A DNA stretch of 64,000 nt from Candidatus Zixiibacteriota bacterium (GTDB lineage Bacteria; Zixibacteria; MSB-5A5; GN15; JAAZOE01), in contig JAGLON010000039.1 of the NCBI GenBank assembly GCA_023138975.1, positions 44,295-108,294 of the forward strand. Direction: 5' to 3'. The notes under the pieces were generated by a model. The model saw only the letters and a list, made by a program, of their open reading frames with translations. It had not been told where the DNA came from and ran no database searches. Made by a program: the position numbers and the translations under genes. Positions 20,398-30,551 of this stretch are shown here, piece after piece. Numbering within the stretch: the first letter of the stretch is position 1; each line of letters begins with the position of its first letter.

Positions 20398-22035
20398 TTA
20401 TTCCTCCGCGCCGCGTTTGGTAAGGGCGTCGATGCAGAAGAGGTTGTTCTTCTGCCGGGCTAAGAATAAAGCGGTCGCGCCATCTTTGGTGCGGACATTG
20501 AGGTCGGCTCCCATCCGAATCAATAAGCTAACGGAGTTGACATTAGCGCTTGACACGGCCATATGCAGAGGAGTCCAACCATTTCTCGTCGTCGAATTGA
20601 TATCGCATCCTGCATCGAGAAAAAGCTTTATGCTGAGGGTATCGTCTTTCATGGCCGAATTGTGCAGAGGCGTACAGAATCGTTTATTCGGCAAACAAGG
20701 ATAAGCTCCGGCAGAGGTTAACTCCGATACCGTCTCGCTCATACCGTTCAAGGCGGAATAGTGCAAGGCCGACCAGCCTTCTTTGTCTCTTTTATCAAGA
20801 TCAACTCCGGCATCAAGGAGTATCCGCATTGTTTCGGGATGATTCTCATTGACCGATATAATCAACGGCGTTAAGCCAATATCAGTTCGGGCATTGATGT
20901 CTGCTTCGTATGATAAAAGCAGTTTAACAGTTTCGGTGTGCCCTCCATGGACGGCGTGATGCAAAGGTGTCCAGTCGATCTTCTGTTTGGCGTTTACGTC
21001 GGCGCCTGAGGATAGCAGTATCTCGACGGTTCGGGTGTGACCGTTTCCGGCGGCATAGAATAAGGGCGTGCATTCCATATCGTTTTTGGCGTTGACTTTG
21101 GCGTCGGCAGAGATAAGCATGTTGACAATAACGGCGTGGCCGTTATCGGCGGCAAGATGCAGAGGGGTCATGCCGATTTCCGACCGGGCGTTGATGTCAG
21201 CGTTCTTGGCCAGAAGCATTATAACGACTTCGCTCTGTCCGTATGAGGAAGCCTTGTGCAGTGGAGTCATTTGACCGTTGGTTCTGATTTCGATATCTTC
21301 ACCGGCGGCAATGAGGAATTCGGCGAACGCGGCATCTCCGGCTTCGATAGCTTTGGCCAGCGGTTGATTCTCAGGTAGTTGATCCTCAATATCCTCATCA
21401 CTTCCGACCTCAACAATATACCCCTCCCATAAGAAATCGGTAATCGTCACCTCGGATTCCCTTAGAGCGGGGATAATGATATCGGGACTGACCAAATTTT
21501 TAATAATAAACAAACACGGATGCCGGGGGGCGATAAGCTTCGGTGTTCTTGGCCTGACAAATGGCCGTTTTGGGTTAGTCGTCAACTGCGCCCTGATTTC
21601 GTATTCTTTACCGGCTTCAAGTTCGATTGAAATCGTTTGAGTCTCTTTTGACATCATATCAAGATATAGCTCCGAACCGCTCTTCTTTAGAAGCGGGGCA
21701 CTAATAATCTGACCAATATATATGTAAGTGTATTCAGGATTATAATGTGTAAAGAATCCGGCGTAGTAGATTTCAATTTCATATTTCCCGGGCAGTAACT
21801 CATACCAGTCGCCCGGTTTTACATCTTTTGTTTTATAGTCATTACGAAATGAAAACTTATCATTTACTGCCCGGCCATTGATTGATTTTATAAAGGCTCT
21901 CTTTGTACTTCTGATGCGCGCGACCTGAGATTTTCCCCGAGGTTTCCCCTCATACATTTGTTTTATATTACCACTGCACCCATTGAATAGTAATATAGAT
22001 ATCAAGAAGGCAATTGTTGATAAGTATCTTCTCAT
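20398..22035 (-). CDS. Ankyrin-repeat lipoprotein
   Basis: A signal with lipobox (LLFNGC, Cys about 20) leads a 200-residue region with a PEGA-like segment (KPGDWYELLPGKYEIEIYY) suited to surface or carbohydrate binding. About ten ankyrin repeats then fill residues 220-545 (MTPLHLAADNGHAVIVNMLI, WTPLHHAVHGGHTETVKLLL). Such proteins bind other proteins. It stands alone between repeat-bearing gaps. The partner is unknown. Confidence 0.82.
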   Translation of the reverse strand: MRRYLSTIAFLISILLFNGCSGNIKQMYEGKPRGKSQVARIRSTKRAFIKSINGRAVNDKFSFRNDYKTKDVKPGDWYELLPGKYEIEIYYAGFFTHYNPEYTYIYIGQIISAPLLKKSGSELYLDMMSKETQTISIELEAGKEYEIRAQLTTNPKRPFVRPRTPKLIAPRHPCLFIIKNLVSPDIIIPALRESEVTITDFLWEGYIVEVGSDEDIEDQLPENQPLAKAIEAGDAAFAEFLIAAGEDIEIRTNGQMTPLHKASSYGQSEVVIMLLAKNADINARSEIGMTPLHLAADNGHAVIVNMLISADAKVNAKNDMECTPLFYAAGNGHTRTVEILLSSGADVNAKQKIDWTPLHHAVHGGHTETVKLLLSYEADINARTDIGLTPLIISVNENHPETMRILLDAGVDLDKRDKEGWSALHYSALNGMSETVSELTSAGAYPCLPNKRFCTPLHNSAMKDDTLSIKLFLDAGCDINSTTRNGWTPLHMAVSSANVNSVSLLIRMGADLNVRTKDGATALFLARQKNNLFCIDALTKRGAEE

Positions 22036-22262
22036 AGTTCCCCTTAGTACTATTATAAAGAATACAAATTATATAGTGTAGTGTTTAATTAATAGACGTC
22101 TCAATGTTAAAATAAGTTCAATGCGAGTTACTTTTTGATTTTCTCGCAGATGCGAATTCGGACTAATTAATACCGTCGGGTTGCACTCCCGTAAAACGGG
22201 ACCAAGCCTTCCAACTATGTTGGGACGATAGCCTACAGAATTGCGGAGCAGATGGCTGCTTT
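22036..22262. repeat. Gap with short palindromes
   Basis: The gap contains one copy of TCTCGCAGATGCGAATTC (near 22141) and a CCCGTAAAACGGG hairpin near 22191. The ORF at 22069-22266 runs through these repeats and is not credible. Confidence 0.5.
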
Positions 22263-23030
22263 TCACTGCATCAGATTAGTGTAAACTGTTTGAACTTCCC
22301 AGTTCAAGTATATGCCAAATGCAAGTGATGTTATATTTTCCAACGCATGATATACAATTAACGGGTATATCGATTTTGTTTTTACATAGATTGCTATTGA
22401 GATTATTACAAATAAGATGTAGAGCCAAATGGAAAATAGATTTAAATAGGGAATATGAAGAATTAAAAATACTATAGTCACAATAAGCATAGCTTTTCGG
22501 TAAGAATATTTCGCCCATAGAGCTGGAAACAGAATAGCAAAGAAAAACACCGTTTCATAGATAGGAGCTAAAACTCCTAATAATAGAAACTTTTTCCAAC
22601 AGAGTAATAATGCAGGAGAAAATGAGCCGGTAAAAACCGCATTATCAAAGCGGCTATCGGGTTCCCATTCGGCATAGTAATATTTCTCAATTGGTGGGGA
22701 ATCTTCTATAAGTGACTCATGTGCCATGTGCAGTTCGTATTTAACATCCTGAATCATTATAAAAGAAAAGACATTAATGATTAAATAGATGATGGGGATA
22801 ATTATTAGAGCTCGTTTGGCGCTTGGAGTTAGGCGAAATCCAAGCCGATTACATCGGGGATTGATAGTACAATAATATACGATAACACCGAGGCCCAAAA
22901 TGGCAAATATGGGATACTTGTATGAATAAGGAATCAATAATCCGATGATAACAACCTTCATCGATTCCATAAAGGGAATATCCCAGTTAAGATTATATTC
23001 CTGATTTTTTAAATACTTGATCAATATCAT
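22263..23030 (-). CDS. CPBP-family intramembrane protein with degenerate catalytic motif
   Basis: A 255-residue protein with about seven membrane helices. The C-terminal half matches the CPBP (CAAX protease/bacteriocin-processing) family. Motif 1, normally EExxxR, reads ETVFFF after LAPIY. Motif 2 FxxxH (FLILH) and motif 3 HxxxN (HALEN) are intact. Loss of the second Glu and the Arg suggests reduced or altered activity. It follows the thioredoxin-like gene copy 2, with a hairpin between them. Confidence 0.65.
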   Translation of the reverse strand: MILIKYLKNQEYNLNWDIPFMESMKVVIIGLLIPYSYKYPIFAILGLGVIVYYCTINPRCNRLGFRLTPSAKRALIIIPIIYLIINVFSFIMIQDVKYELHMAHESLIEDSPPIEKYYYAEWEPDSRFDNAVFTGSFSPALLLCWKKFLLLGVLAPIYETVFFFAILFPALWAKYSYRKAMLIVTIVFLILHIPYLNLFSIWLYILFVIISIAIYVKTKSIYPLIVYHALENITSLAFGIYLNWEVQTVYTNLMQ

Positions 23031-23036
23031 AATAAT

Positions 23037-23057
23037 AGGGAGGCAAGATGCCTCCCT
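23037..23057. terminator. Perfect hairpin between operons
   Basis: AGGGAGGCA AGA TGCCTCCCT is a 9-bp perfect stem 60 bases after the stop of the thioredoxin-like gene copy 2. Only a short AT stretch follows on the minus strand, so termination may be partial. Confidence 0.55.
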
Positions 23058-23116
23058 CGTTTGAGTTTCAATTCTATTGTGTCAATGGTTGCATATAACT
23101 CCTTAGGCGCTCAATT

Positions 23117-23623
23117 TTAATCACCCTCGCAGACTATTTTGAGAACCTCTTTTTCAAAATCTTTAGGAGCCTTTTTTGTCACCGGGTTCTTTACCAATAC
23201 AGGCTCTCCATTCTTTTTAATCAGTAATTTCAACGGCGAGGCAATATCCTGCAGTTTTAGCGCCTTTAAGATGTCGGGTCTTATTACTCGAACCGGTGTA
23301 GCAAAACCCTCTAATCTTAACGCAACCGCCACATCGAGTGAATCTTTTTGTGAAGCCCAGAAAGTGAACGACCCACCGCATTCCGGGATCTTTTTCTCCA
23401 GTTTATGCCACCATTCCATGGATTCACTGCACGGTAAACATGCTTCCAAATTAATATAAATGATATAGTGATGGCTTATTGAATCGCCGGTAATGTTTTT
23501 TAAGACCTTACACAAATCCTTATAGCCGGACAATTTGCTTTTTCCGAAAGCAGGCAGTCCGAAAACGACAATCAATACTATAAGACAAAGCCCGGTTAAT
23601 ACAACGACAGATTTCCGCATCAT
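23117..23623 (-). CDS. Thioredoxin-like CxxC exported protein, copy 2
   Basis: A 168-residue paralogue of 15116-15625. The N-terminus is a signal anchor (VVLTGLCLIVLIVVFGLPAFG) without the copy 1 lipobox. The active-site-like motif is ACLPC in YIIYINLEACLPC, followed by KIPECGG and a C-terminal IVCEGD. It overlaps the propeller gene by 4 bases, as in copy 1. A thiol-disulfide role in the envelope is inferred from the CxxC context. Confidence 0.6.
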   Translation of the reverse strand: MMRKSVVVLTGLCLIVLIVVFGLPAFGKSKLSGYKDLCKVLKNITGDSISHHYIIYINLEACLPCSESMEWWHKLEKKIPECGGSFTFWASQKDSLDVAVALRLEGFATPVRVIRPDILKALKLQDIASPLKLLIKKNGEPVLVKNPVTKKAPKDFEKEVLKIVCEGD

Positions 23624-24723
23624 GATTCAATCCTCACTATATGTAGGACAGCCTTAGATTCTTCATCCGGGCTTTTTGAGTATTCAACAAATATTATTGT
23701 CCCATCCGGCTGAACCTGGACAAGTTGCCAGTTTTTATCGATTTGTAAATCGATGGGTGTTTTATCAATTCGCCATGCGAGAGTTGGCGAGTATTTCACT
23801 ATTGCCATTTTCTGCTTAGAATCCAATTCTCTAACCAAGTACTGCAGAATTAGGTGACCGGAATTAACATATGCCAATCTGGATACTTCTGTACATTTGG
23901 ATAACCAGTCCTGAAAAACTGCCTGGGACTTTAACCGTGACAGCGGTGGTTGGGGAAGATGAAACTCATCGTCATCAAGATGAATGCTGTCGAGAAGGTT
24001 GCCTGCTATATCTATTTTGTAAATTTTATCATTGGATGACATGGCAAACCAGATTGTGCTGTCATGCGGGTTAAACGTTGGATGGCAATTTGTAGAAGCG
24101 TCAACTGAGTCAAGGAATGATTTTAACATATTGGGAATTTGATACACTCGCCGATAGTCGGAGAAATCAGCGTTTGATATACCAATTATTGAATCATGAT
24201 CACCAGATGAAATAGCGTAGGTAATGATATTCTGCCCTATACCAATATCACAGAAATGAGTGTAAAAATCATCGAGTTTATGGCTTTTTACTGATACAAC
24301 CTCATCCGGCTGCAGATCATACTCATAAGGAGTCCAACTGAGACTTTGAAAGATGGCATATTTATTATCTTCTGCCATTTTCATTATATACCCCGGGTAG
24401 TACTGTGAGTTTCCCTTTCTCATTTCGGAGTAGTAATACCCAATGTACTTATCATCTCCTGCCGACCAATCAATTAACTCAGTCCAAAGCTCGCTTTTTG
24501 GATATCTAATGAGGAGTCCGACATCAGTTGAAACTAGAATTGTATCACCATTAACATGGCATCCGGAAATACTCACAGGCCATTCTGAGGTATCAATAAG
24601 TGGTGCATTGGGGACAGTAAGTTCGATTTCACTGACTATAACAAGTGATTCGCCACATACTGACCCTGAAAACGCCATAAGAATGGTGCCTATTATTGCT
24701 ATATATACTTTATACATTATCAT
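23620..24723 (-). CDS. Exported beta-propeller-like protein, copy 2
   Basis: A 367-residue paralogue of 15622-16716 with a signal peptide (YIAIIGTILMAFSGSVCG). Shared features are the STIWFAMSSNDKIYKIDIAGNLLDSI blade, the LPQPPLSRLKS linker and the IDKNWQLVQVQPDGTIIFVEY end. The two copies have diverged strongly in the rest, while their leaders are nearly identical, which suggests gene conversion or selection on the leader. Confidence 0.6.
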   Translation of the reverse strand: MIMYKVYIAIIGTILMAFSGSVCGESLVIVSEIELTVPNAPLIDTSEWPVSISGCHVNGDTILVSTDVGLLIRYPKSELWTELIDWSAGDDKYIGYYYSEMRKGNSQYYPGYIMKMAEDNKYAIFQSLSWTPYEYDLQPDEVVSVKSHKLDDFYTHFCDIGIGQNIITYAISSGDHDSIIGISNADFSDYRRVYQIPNMLKSFLDSVDASTNCHPTFNPHDSTIWFAMSSNDKIYKIDIAGNLLDSIHLDDDEFHLPQPPLSRLKSQAVFQDWLSKCTEVSRLAYVNSGHLILQYLVRELDSKQKMAIVKYSPTLAWRIDKTPIDLQIDKNWQLVQVQPDGTIIFVEYSKSPDEESKAVLHIVRIES

Positions 24724-24796
24724 TCCTAATCATTTGATTTCTCTATAAATACGGCATCTACTTGTCAAGATACCGTATTTAATTCGTCCACATTCT

Positions 24797-25054
24797 TTAT
24801 CTTATATCACCTAGTGGTGGCGGTGAACCTGGTGCACAATCATGTCCGCCTTCAATACATCGCATATAATCGAGCCTAGCCCCATCTCTATTGATATAGA
24901 CACGTACCCATTCTCCTGTTCTCCCCGAAAAGAACGAATAGACATCCAGTATCCACTCGGGGCATTTACAGCCGGAGAAACCGCCCATAATAATACACAA
25001 CATTGTCGCCATCACAATGAAGCGTTTAGCTTTTGACAGAAATTGAGAATTCAT
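24797..25054 (-). CDS. Small exported Cys-motif protein, copy 2
   Basis: The start is ATG 25054 (MNSQFLSKAKRF), matching copy 1 and having the same AAGGAGGG SD; the longer ORF back to 25198 runs through the leader. The product has a lipobox-like GGFSGC and then GEWV and CIEGGHDC, and ends PPPLGDIR. It is the paralogue of 16799-17104. Confidence 0.65.
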   Translation of the reverse strand: MNSQFLSKAKRFIVMATMLCIIMGGFSGCKCPEWILDVYSFFSGRTGEWVRVYINRDGARLDYMRCIEGGHDCAPGSPPPLGDIR

Positions 25055-25710
25055 TGAATTTCCCTCCTTACTAAGATAGTTAATTAATGACTTATTATCA
25101 ACTATTTCTATGGAATTATAGAAATACTGATGTCCATAAAAGTTAGACCACCTCCTTTCCCATAACTTTGACTGATATGTGAGTATCTCTTTAATCATAC
25201 AATTGCATCATTATTTACCGAGTGCGGGGCCGGTAGTGGAGCGTGTTAAGAAATACCGGCCCGCGCAATCGGCGTTTAGAGCACTGCGTAGAGCAGTCAA
25301 CGTGAAGTGAGTTGTCACATGGCATTTCCCCCGGCAGATGTGGACATCTGCCAGGCACTCACGTGAGTGTTTTGTCGAAACCACGGGGGATTTCGACCTA
25401 CAAGAACTCCCGGCGAAACGAGCGCAGCTTGCCGGGCACTCAACGTCAAGATCGCAGGGATCTTGACCTACAAGAATCCCATCGTCTCACACAAGAAGAG
25501 AGTGAGTGTAACTTTTGGAGGATTCCCTCAGCAATACAAAAATTAGTAATACAACAATCGTGCCGAGTGTGATGAGTTTTTGTAATAAAGTTATAAGCTA
25601 TTATAAGATAAGTTGTTGTGTGAGTGATATCGGTGTGTGATGAAGATTGAGAGGAGGTTTAAATTCGCAGATGCGAATTTAAAAGGCTGATTTTCTCGCA
25701 GATGCGAATT
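25053..25710. repeat. Long direct repeat, copy 2 (operon leader)
   Basis: The second copy of 17103-17665. It keeps the AT-rich inverted repeat, the mini-ORF (25108-25137, MDISISIIP) and the extended SD. It is about 100 bases longer because extra palindromic units lie at 25333-25368 and 25405-25474. It ends with two ATTCGCAGATGCGAAT palindromes at about 25663 and 25695. The remaining gap to lepA holds no gene. Confidence 0.85.
25374..25474. repeat. Two tandem dispersed palindromes
   Basis: GTCGAAACCACGGGGGATTTCGACCTACAAG (25374-25404) and GTCAAGATCGCAGGGATCTTGACCTACAAG (25445-25474) are members of the dispersed family. Their arms differ but are compensated, so pairing is kept. Confidence 0.8.
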
Positions 25711-25766
25711 TGGGGAGATGTGTGCGAAAAGGTTAACAGATGATTGTCAAAAGATAAAAACTACTA

Positions 25767-27569
25767 TTAGGTTCTCTCGATTTTGAGGGCGGCGAGGAAT
25801 GCTTCCTGAGGAATCTCCACCGAGCCGATCTGCTTCATCCGTTTCTTACCCTCTTTTTGACGCTCAAGCAGTTTCCGTTTGCGGGTGATATCGCCGCCGT
25901 AGCATTTGGCGGTAACGTTTTTACGGAGAGCGCGAACGGTTGCTCGTGAGATGATGCGATTACCGATAGCGGCCTGAATAATGACTTCAAACATCTGACG
26001 GGGAATCAGTTGTTGAAGCTTTTCGCATAGCGCCCGGCCATAATGAAAGGCTCGTTCGCGGTGAATTATAACCGAGAGCGCGTCAACCGCGTCGTCGTTA
26101 ACCTTGACATCAAGTTTGACCAGATTTGACAGCCGGTAATAGGGCAGGGAATAGTCAAACGATGCATACCCGCGCGTACTCGATTTCAATTTATCGTGGA
26201 AATCGAAAATAATTTCGGCCAGCGGAAATGAAAATGAGATGTTAGCTCGGGTCGTGCTCAAGTATTCTATGTTTTTGTATTCACCCCGGCGGTCAGTGGA
26301 AAGTTTCATGATATTACCGATATAGTCGGGCGGAGTGATAATCTGACAGTCAACATACGGTTCCTCGATACGTTCGACTTCTCCCGCTTCGGGAAGCTGT
26401 GACGGCGAATCAACCGTGATTTCCTTGCCTGCATTGGTAATCACATGGTATTCCACATTCGGAACAGTGTTGATAATGTGACGGTCATATTCCCGAGCAA
26501 GACGCTCGGTGATTATTTCCATATGAAGAAGACCGAGGAAGCCGCATCGGAATCCGAATCCCAGCGCTGCCGAAGTTTCCGGAGTGAAATTGAGCGAGGC
26601 GTCGTTTAGTTTTAATTTTTCGAGCGATTCTCGCAGTTGAGTGTAATCTTCAGCGATAGCGGGATATAAACCAGCAAAGACCATCGGCTTGATTTCCACG
26701 AATCCCGGCAAAGGATCTTTGGTGGGTTCTTTGACCTTTGTTACAGTATCGCCGACTTTGGTATCGGAAACCTTTTTAATCGCGGCAAAGAAGTAGCCGA
26801 CTTCGCCAGTCTGCAAAATTCCGGTCGGGAAATATTTGAGTCGCCGGTATCCGATTTCATCGACCTCAAACTGTTTATTATTGGAAAGGAAGAGGATTAA
26901 ATCTTTCCGCGCCATAGTACCATCGATGACTTTCACGTAACAGGCGGTGCCTTTGTAAGAGTCATAGATAGAATCAAAAATCATGGCTCGAAGAGGAGCT
27001 TTGGGATCGCCCTGGGGTGGCGGAATTTCATGGATGATGGCTTCCAGCAGGTCATGAATACCGATCCCCTGCTTGGCGCTGCAGGTAATAATATCTTCTC
27101 TGGTACAGCCGAGCAGATCGATTATTTCGGCGGCAACTTCTTCGGGCCGGGCGGCCGGCAAATCAATTTTATTTAAGACCGGAATAATCGTCAGGTCATT
27201 TTCCAGAGCCAGATAAAGGTTGGAAACGGTTTGCGCCTCAATTCCCTGAGAGGCGTCAACGACCAAGAGGGCACCTTCACAGGCTGAGAGCGAGCGGGAG
27301 ACCTCATAGGTAAAATCGACGTGTCCGGGAGTATCAATGAGGTTAAGCTGATAGGTCTTTTTATCATCAGCATGATAATCGAAGCGGATAGCGTGAGATT
27401 TGATTGTAATTCCACGCTCGCGCTCAATATCCATGTCATCGAGCGTCTGCATTTTCATATCTCTATCCCGGAGTGCCTGAGTTGCCTCAAGCAGTCTATC
27501 GGCCAAAGTTGATTTCCCATGGTCGATATGGGCAATTATAGAGAAATTTCTTATCCGTTCCTGTATCAT
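25767..27569 (-). CDS. lepA: Elongation factor 4 (LepA)
   Basis: The 600-residue GTPase has G1 AHIDHGKST (residues 13-21), G2 [10 protein letters not shown]3 DTPGHVDF, G4 NKIDLP and G5 CSAKQGIG. The LepA-specific C-terminal domain (about 480-590) is present with the [23 protein letters not shown] signature. LepA acts on 70S ribosomes and aids translation under stress. Length and domains are complete. It appears as a single gene transcribed leftward. Confidence 0.96.
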   Translation of the reverse strand: MIQERIRNFSIIAHIDHGKSTLADRLLEATQALRDRDMKMQTLDDMDIERERGITIKSHAIRFDYHADDKKTYQLNLIDTPGHVDFTYEVSRSLSACEGALLVVDASQGIEAQTVSNLYLALENDLTIIPVLNKIDLPAARPEEVAAEIIDLLGCTREDIITCSAKQGIGIHDLLEAIIHEIPPPQGDPKAPLRAMIFDSIYDSYKGTACYVKVIDGTMARKDLILFLSNNKQFEVDEIGYRRLKYFPTGILQTGEVGYFFAAIKKVSDTKVGDTVTKVKEPTKDPLPGFVEIKPMVFAGLYPAIAEDYTQLRESLEKLKLNDASLNFTPETSAALGFGFRCGFLGLLHMEIITERLAREYDRHIINTVPNVEYHVITNAGKEITVDSPSQLPEAGEVERIEEPYVDCQIITPPDYIGNIMKLSTDRRGEYKNIEYLSTTRANISFSFPLAEIIFDFHDKLKSSTRGYASFDYSLPYYRLSNLVKLDVKVNDDAVDALSVIIHRERAFHYGRALCEKLQQLIPRQMFEVIIQAAIGNRIISRATVRALRKNVTAKCYGGDITRKRKLLERQKEGKKRMKQIGSVEIPQEAFLAALKIERT

Positions 27570-27766
27570 TTTTCAGTCTATCTTTTCCTTCTGTTCTCAA
27601 TGGAGCGCCAATATATCCAAATTCACCCCGTTTGTCAGTAGTTATTATCGTTATCGGCCGTTAATTACAAAATTCTCATAGTCGAGTATAGCGGATTTAA
27701 GATTGTGGTTGATAAGCCACCTAAGAGTGTATTAACTTCTCTATCATCTATTAAGGAGGAGAAACT

Positions 27767-29776
27767 GTGAAAAGGCACATTCAGATTCCAATTCGCCTGG
27801 CATTTATCGGAGTAATGGGGCTATTACTAGGCTTGTTAATACTGTCATCCTGTAGTGAGCTAGAAGAAAAATATATTCGTAAGGATAAACTATTTAGGAT
27901 TGCATTTTTAGAAGATCGCCGGGCTTATGATAAAACATTTCTGGATAAGAATCTGCTGAATGATCCAGATCCTGAAATTCGAGCCAAAACAGCACTAGCC
28001 ATGGGGCGAATTGGCTATGGATATTATAACACTTATTTGGGTGTGCATTTAGCCGATTCGAATGAAGTTGCCGCCGGAGCGAAATTTTTTGCAGTCGGGT
28101 TGACTAAGGATTCGACACTTTTTGATGCCGTTTATAAGTTGGCCATAACCGGGACTCCGGCTCTTGACCGGGCCGTTGAGGCATTGGGTAAGATTGCTGA
28201 TTCGACTCAGTCTCCAAAGATTGCTGAGTTTCTGACTCATAGCGATTCATTAGTCGTTTATCAAACAATGCTGGCATTGTTTCGGGCCGGAGAATGGTCG
28301 GAAGCAAAAAAAATGGCTGATATCGGCAAGGCTTCGGCCAGAAGGATAATTAAGTTCGGCGCGCTTTATTCGTTGTCTCGAGGCCGGCGGGCTGAAGGGA
28401 AAGAGCTGTTTCTTTCGCTGATTGCCGATGCCGATCCCGAATTTCGGATGCAGGCGTATGGCGGATTGGGACGAATCTCAGATACCGCTTCTGTAAAACT
28501 TATTGCGACCGGATTGAATGATTCGGACAAGCGTGTTATCGCTTCGGCGATGTATGCTTTGAGAGCCTTTGGTGAACTTGGAGCGGTTTATATCGGCCTG
28601 AAGCTTCCAGATCTAAAGGATGAAAAACTGGTTGTACTGGCGCTCGAAATCATCGGCGATTTTCCCCGAGTCGCAAGAGCTGAACAAATGACAGTAAAAG
28701 CTTTACGAGAGGATATACGGGAAAATGTAAAAGCTGCCGCGGCCAATACTCTTTTGAAAATTAAGGGTAAAGAAGCCCTGTTTGTAATCGACGATTTACT
28801 CCCCAATCCAACCAACCATCAAAAAACGACAATAGCGTCGGGCTTGGCTAAGATTGATAAGGATGTTGCCTTATCGAGATTAGGGCAGTACCTGAATGCT
28901 GAGGCTCCGTTTGTGCGAGTTTACGCCTTGGATGGTCTCTGCACGGTCGATTCCAACGGTGCCGCCAAGTATATTGATGCCGGTTTAAATGATTCTGATT
29001 TTGTTGTTCAATCAACCGCGATTGATTTTGCTCTTCGATATAAACGGTTTGAATTTATTTCCCGTATAGCGGAAATGTATTTGAATGCTCCCCGGACTAT
29101 TGATGATGACATAAAACGATCGATTATCGATGGGTTTGCCAATTTGGAGAAGAATCCCGAGTTTGACAACTTGATTATCGCGGTACTGGAAGAAGGATGC
29201 AATGACGATTGGTTTTTCCTAAGGCGCAGAGCCGCGACGGTTCTACGTGACAAATATGATATTGATAAATTTGCTACTATCGGTGCGGCTCAAACGACAA
29301 TTGATAAATATAATTACGATGAACTGTTTGGCAGGTACCCGTCCAATCCTCGTGCGCTTATAACGACTGCTCGTGGCGAGATTGTGTTTGAGCTGTTCTA
29401 TAATATCGCACCAAAAACGGTGAATAACTATATCAAGCTGGTTGAATCAGGATATTATGACAGCCTGAGTTTCCATCGGGTTATACCTAATTTTGTGGTG
29501 CAGGACGGCTGTCCTCTTGGCACCGGTTGGGGCGGACCGGGATATGCTATCAAATGCGAGAACAACTCCCTTACGTATAAAACCGGGATGGTAGGCATGG
29601 CGCTGTCGGGTAAGGATACCGGCGGTTCGCAGTATTTTATAACATTGTCGCCTCAGCCTCATCTGGATGGAAACTATACGATATTCGGCGAGGTTGAATC
29701 TGGTATGGAAGTCGCTCAGGAGTTGGTCCGCGGCGATATTATTGAATCTGTTAGAATTGTTCACGCGGAGGAGTAA
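27767..29776 (+). CDS. HEAT-repeat lipoprotein with C-terminal cyclophilin domain
   Basis: A signal with lipobox (LILSSC) leads about 480 residues of HEAT repeats (DPDPEIRAKTALAMGRIG, ADPEFRMQAYGGLGRI, SDKRVIASAMYALRAFG). A cyclophilin-type isomerase domain occupies about 527-669 with FHRVIPNFVVQDG, GMVGMALSGKDTGGSQYFITL and HLDGNYTIFGEV. The SD AGGAGGAG precedes the start. It probably folds or scaffolds envelope proteins. It is followed 4 bases later by the next gene, forming a three-gene operon. Confidence 0.88.
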   Translation: MKRHIQIPIRLAFIGVMGLLLGLLILSSCSELEEKYIRKDKLFRIAFLEDRRAYDKTFLDKNLLNDPDPEIRAKTALAMGRIGYGYYNTYLGVHLADSNEVAAGAKFFAVGLTKDSTLFDAVYKLAITGTPALDRAVEALGKIADSTQSPKIAEFLTHSDSLVVYQTMLALFRAGEWSEAKKMADIGKASARRIIKFGALYSLSRGRRAEGKELFLSLIADADPEFRMQAYGGLGRISDTASVKLIATGLNDSDKRVIASAMYALRAFGELGAVYIGLKLPDLKDEKLVVLALEIIGDFPRVARAEQMTVKALREDIRENVKAAAANTLLKIKGKEALFVIDDLLPNPTNHQKTTIASGLAKIDKDVALSRLGQYLNAEAPFVRVYALDGLCTVDSNGAAKYIDAGLNDSDFVVQSTAIDFALRYKRFEFISRIAEMYLNAPRTIDDDIKRSIIDGFANLEKNPEFDNLIIAVLEEGCNDDWFFLRRRAATVLRDKYDIDKFATIGAAQTTIDKYNYDELFGRYPSNPRALITTARGEIVFELFYNIAPKTVNNYIKLVESGYYDSLSFHRVIPNFVVQDGCPLGTGWGGPGYAIKCENNSLTYKTGMVGMALSGKDTGGSQYFITLSPQPHLDGNYTIFGEVESGMEVAQELVRGDIIESVRIVHAEE

Positions 29777-29780
29777 TCGC

Positions 29781-30551
29781 TTGAGGTTCTTACTTGTATT
29801 TTATCTGTTTATGCTCGCATTGTTGGCTTCACCAATGGCAGCCGGGGATATTACTGTTGAGGAAATAGTGTCCGGGGTGTACGAGCGTGATAGCCTGATG
29901 CATAGTCAAATTAGTGATTTGACTATGACGGCTGAATCGTATGCCCGAAAACTGACCGGTGATGGAGATATCAAGGAAGAGAAAAAGTTCATCAAGAAGT
30001 ATTATTTTAAGCGGCCCAATTTTAAGGTAGAGCTTCTTGAGTATTATCTTGAAGATGAAAAGCAGGATGACCGGGCGCTGGAAGAAGAGATAGAAAAGGC
30101 TAATGATCGGCGCAAAAAGAAGCGTATGCGAGATGCGTCGATAGATCCTCTGAAGCTGTTTGGGCCGGAGCATAGAGGCGACTATGATTTTGAGCTGATT
30201 GGTATCGAGGTCAGAGACGAAGTCGAATGTTATCATCTCTTTGCCGATTGTAAACTGGAAGACGACAAACTCCTCGAAGGTGATTTTTGGTTTTCTACAA
30301 ATGGTTTCAATCCGGTTTTTACAGAGTTTCACCCATCTAAAATGCCTTCTAAGATAAAAGTTCTGGATATGAAGCGGGGTTACGGGCCGGTCGGCGAATG
30401 GTGGCTGCCCCAATATTTTTCCCTTCGGGGGAGCGGTAAAGTTTTGATTTTTATAAAATTCAATTTTGCGGTCGAGGAATTCTATTCGAATTTTGTGATA
30501 AACAGCGGTCTGGATGACTCGTTTTTCAAGGAGGAAGAAGATGAAGACTAA
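29781..30551 (+). CDS. Exported LolA-like/hypothetical protein
   Basis: The start is TTG 29781, which follows a strong SD (GGAGGAG) and gives a signal peptide (FLLVFYLFMLALLASPMAAG). ORF extension to 29667 would overlap the previous gene. The mature protein (about 235 residues) has the strand-rich layout of outer-membrane lipoprotein-sorting-like proteins (KKYYFKRPNFKVELLEYY, FWFSTNGFNPVFTEFHP). A charged insertion lies near residues 90-120. It is coupled to both neighbours. Confidence 0.6.
   Translation: MRFLLVFYLFMLALLASPMAAGDITVEEIVSGVYERDSLMHSQISDLTMTAESYARKLTGDGDIKEEKKFIKKYYFKRPNFKVELLEYYLEDEKQDDRALEEEIEKANDRRKKKRMRDASIDPLKLFGPEHRGDYDFELIGIEVRDEVECYHLFADCKLEDDKLLEGDFWFSTNGFNPVFTEFHPSKMPSKIKVLDMKRGYGPVGEWWLPQYFSLRGSGKVLIFIKFNFAVEEFYSNFVINSGLDDSFFKEEEDED

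Noticed and set aside
22069..22266. ORF of 65 codons
   Set aside because: It consists of palindromic repeats upstream of the ankyrin gene.
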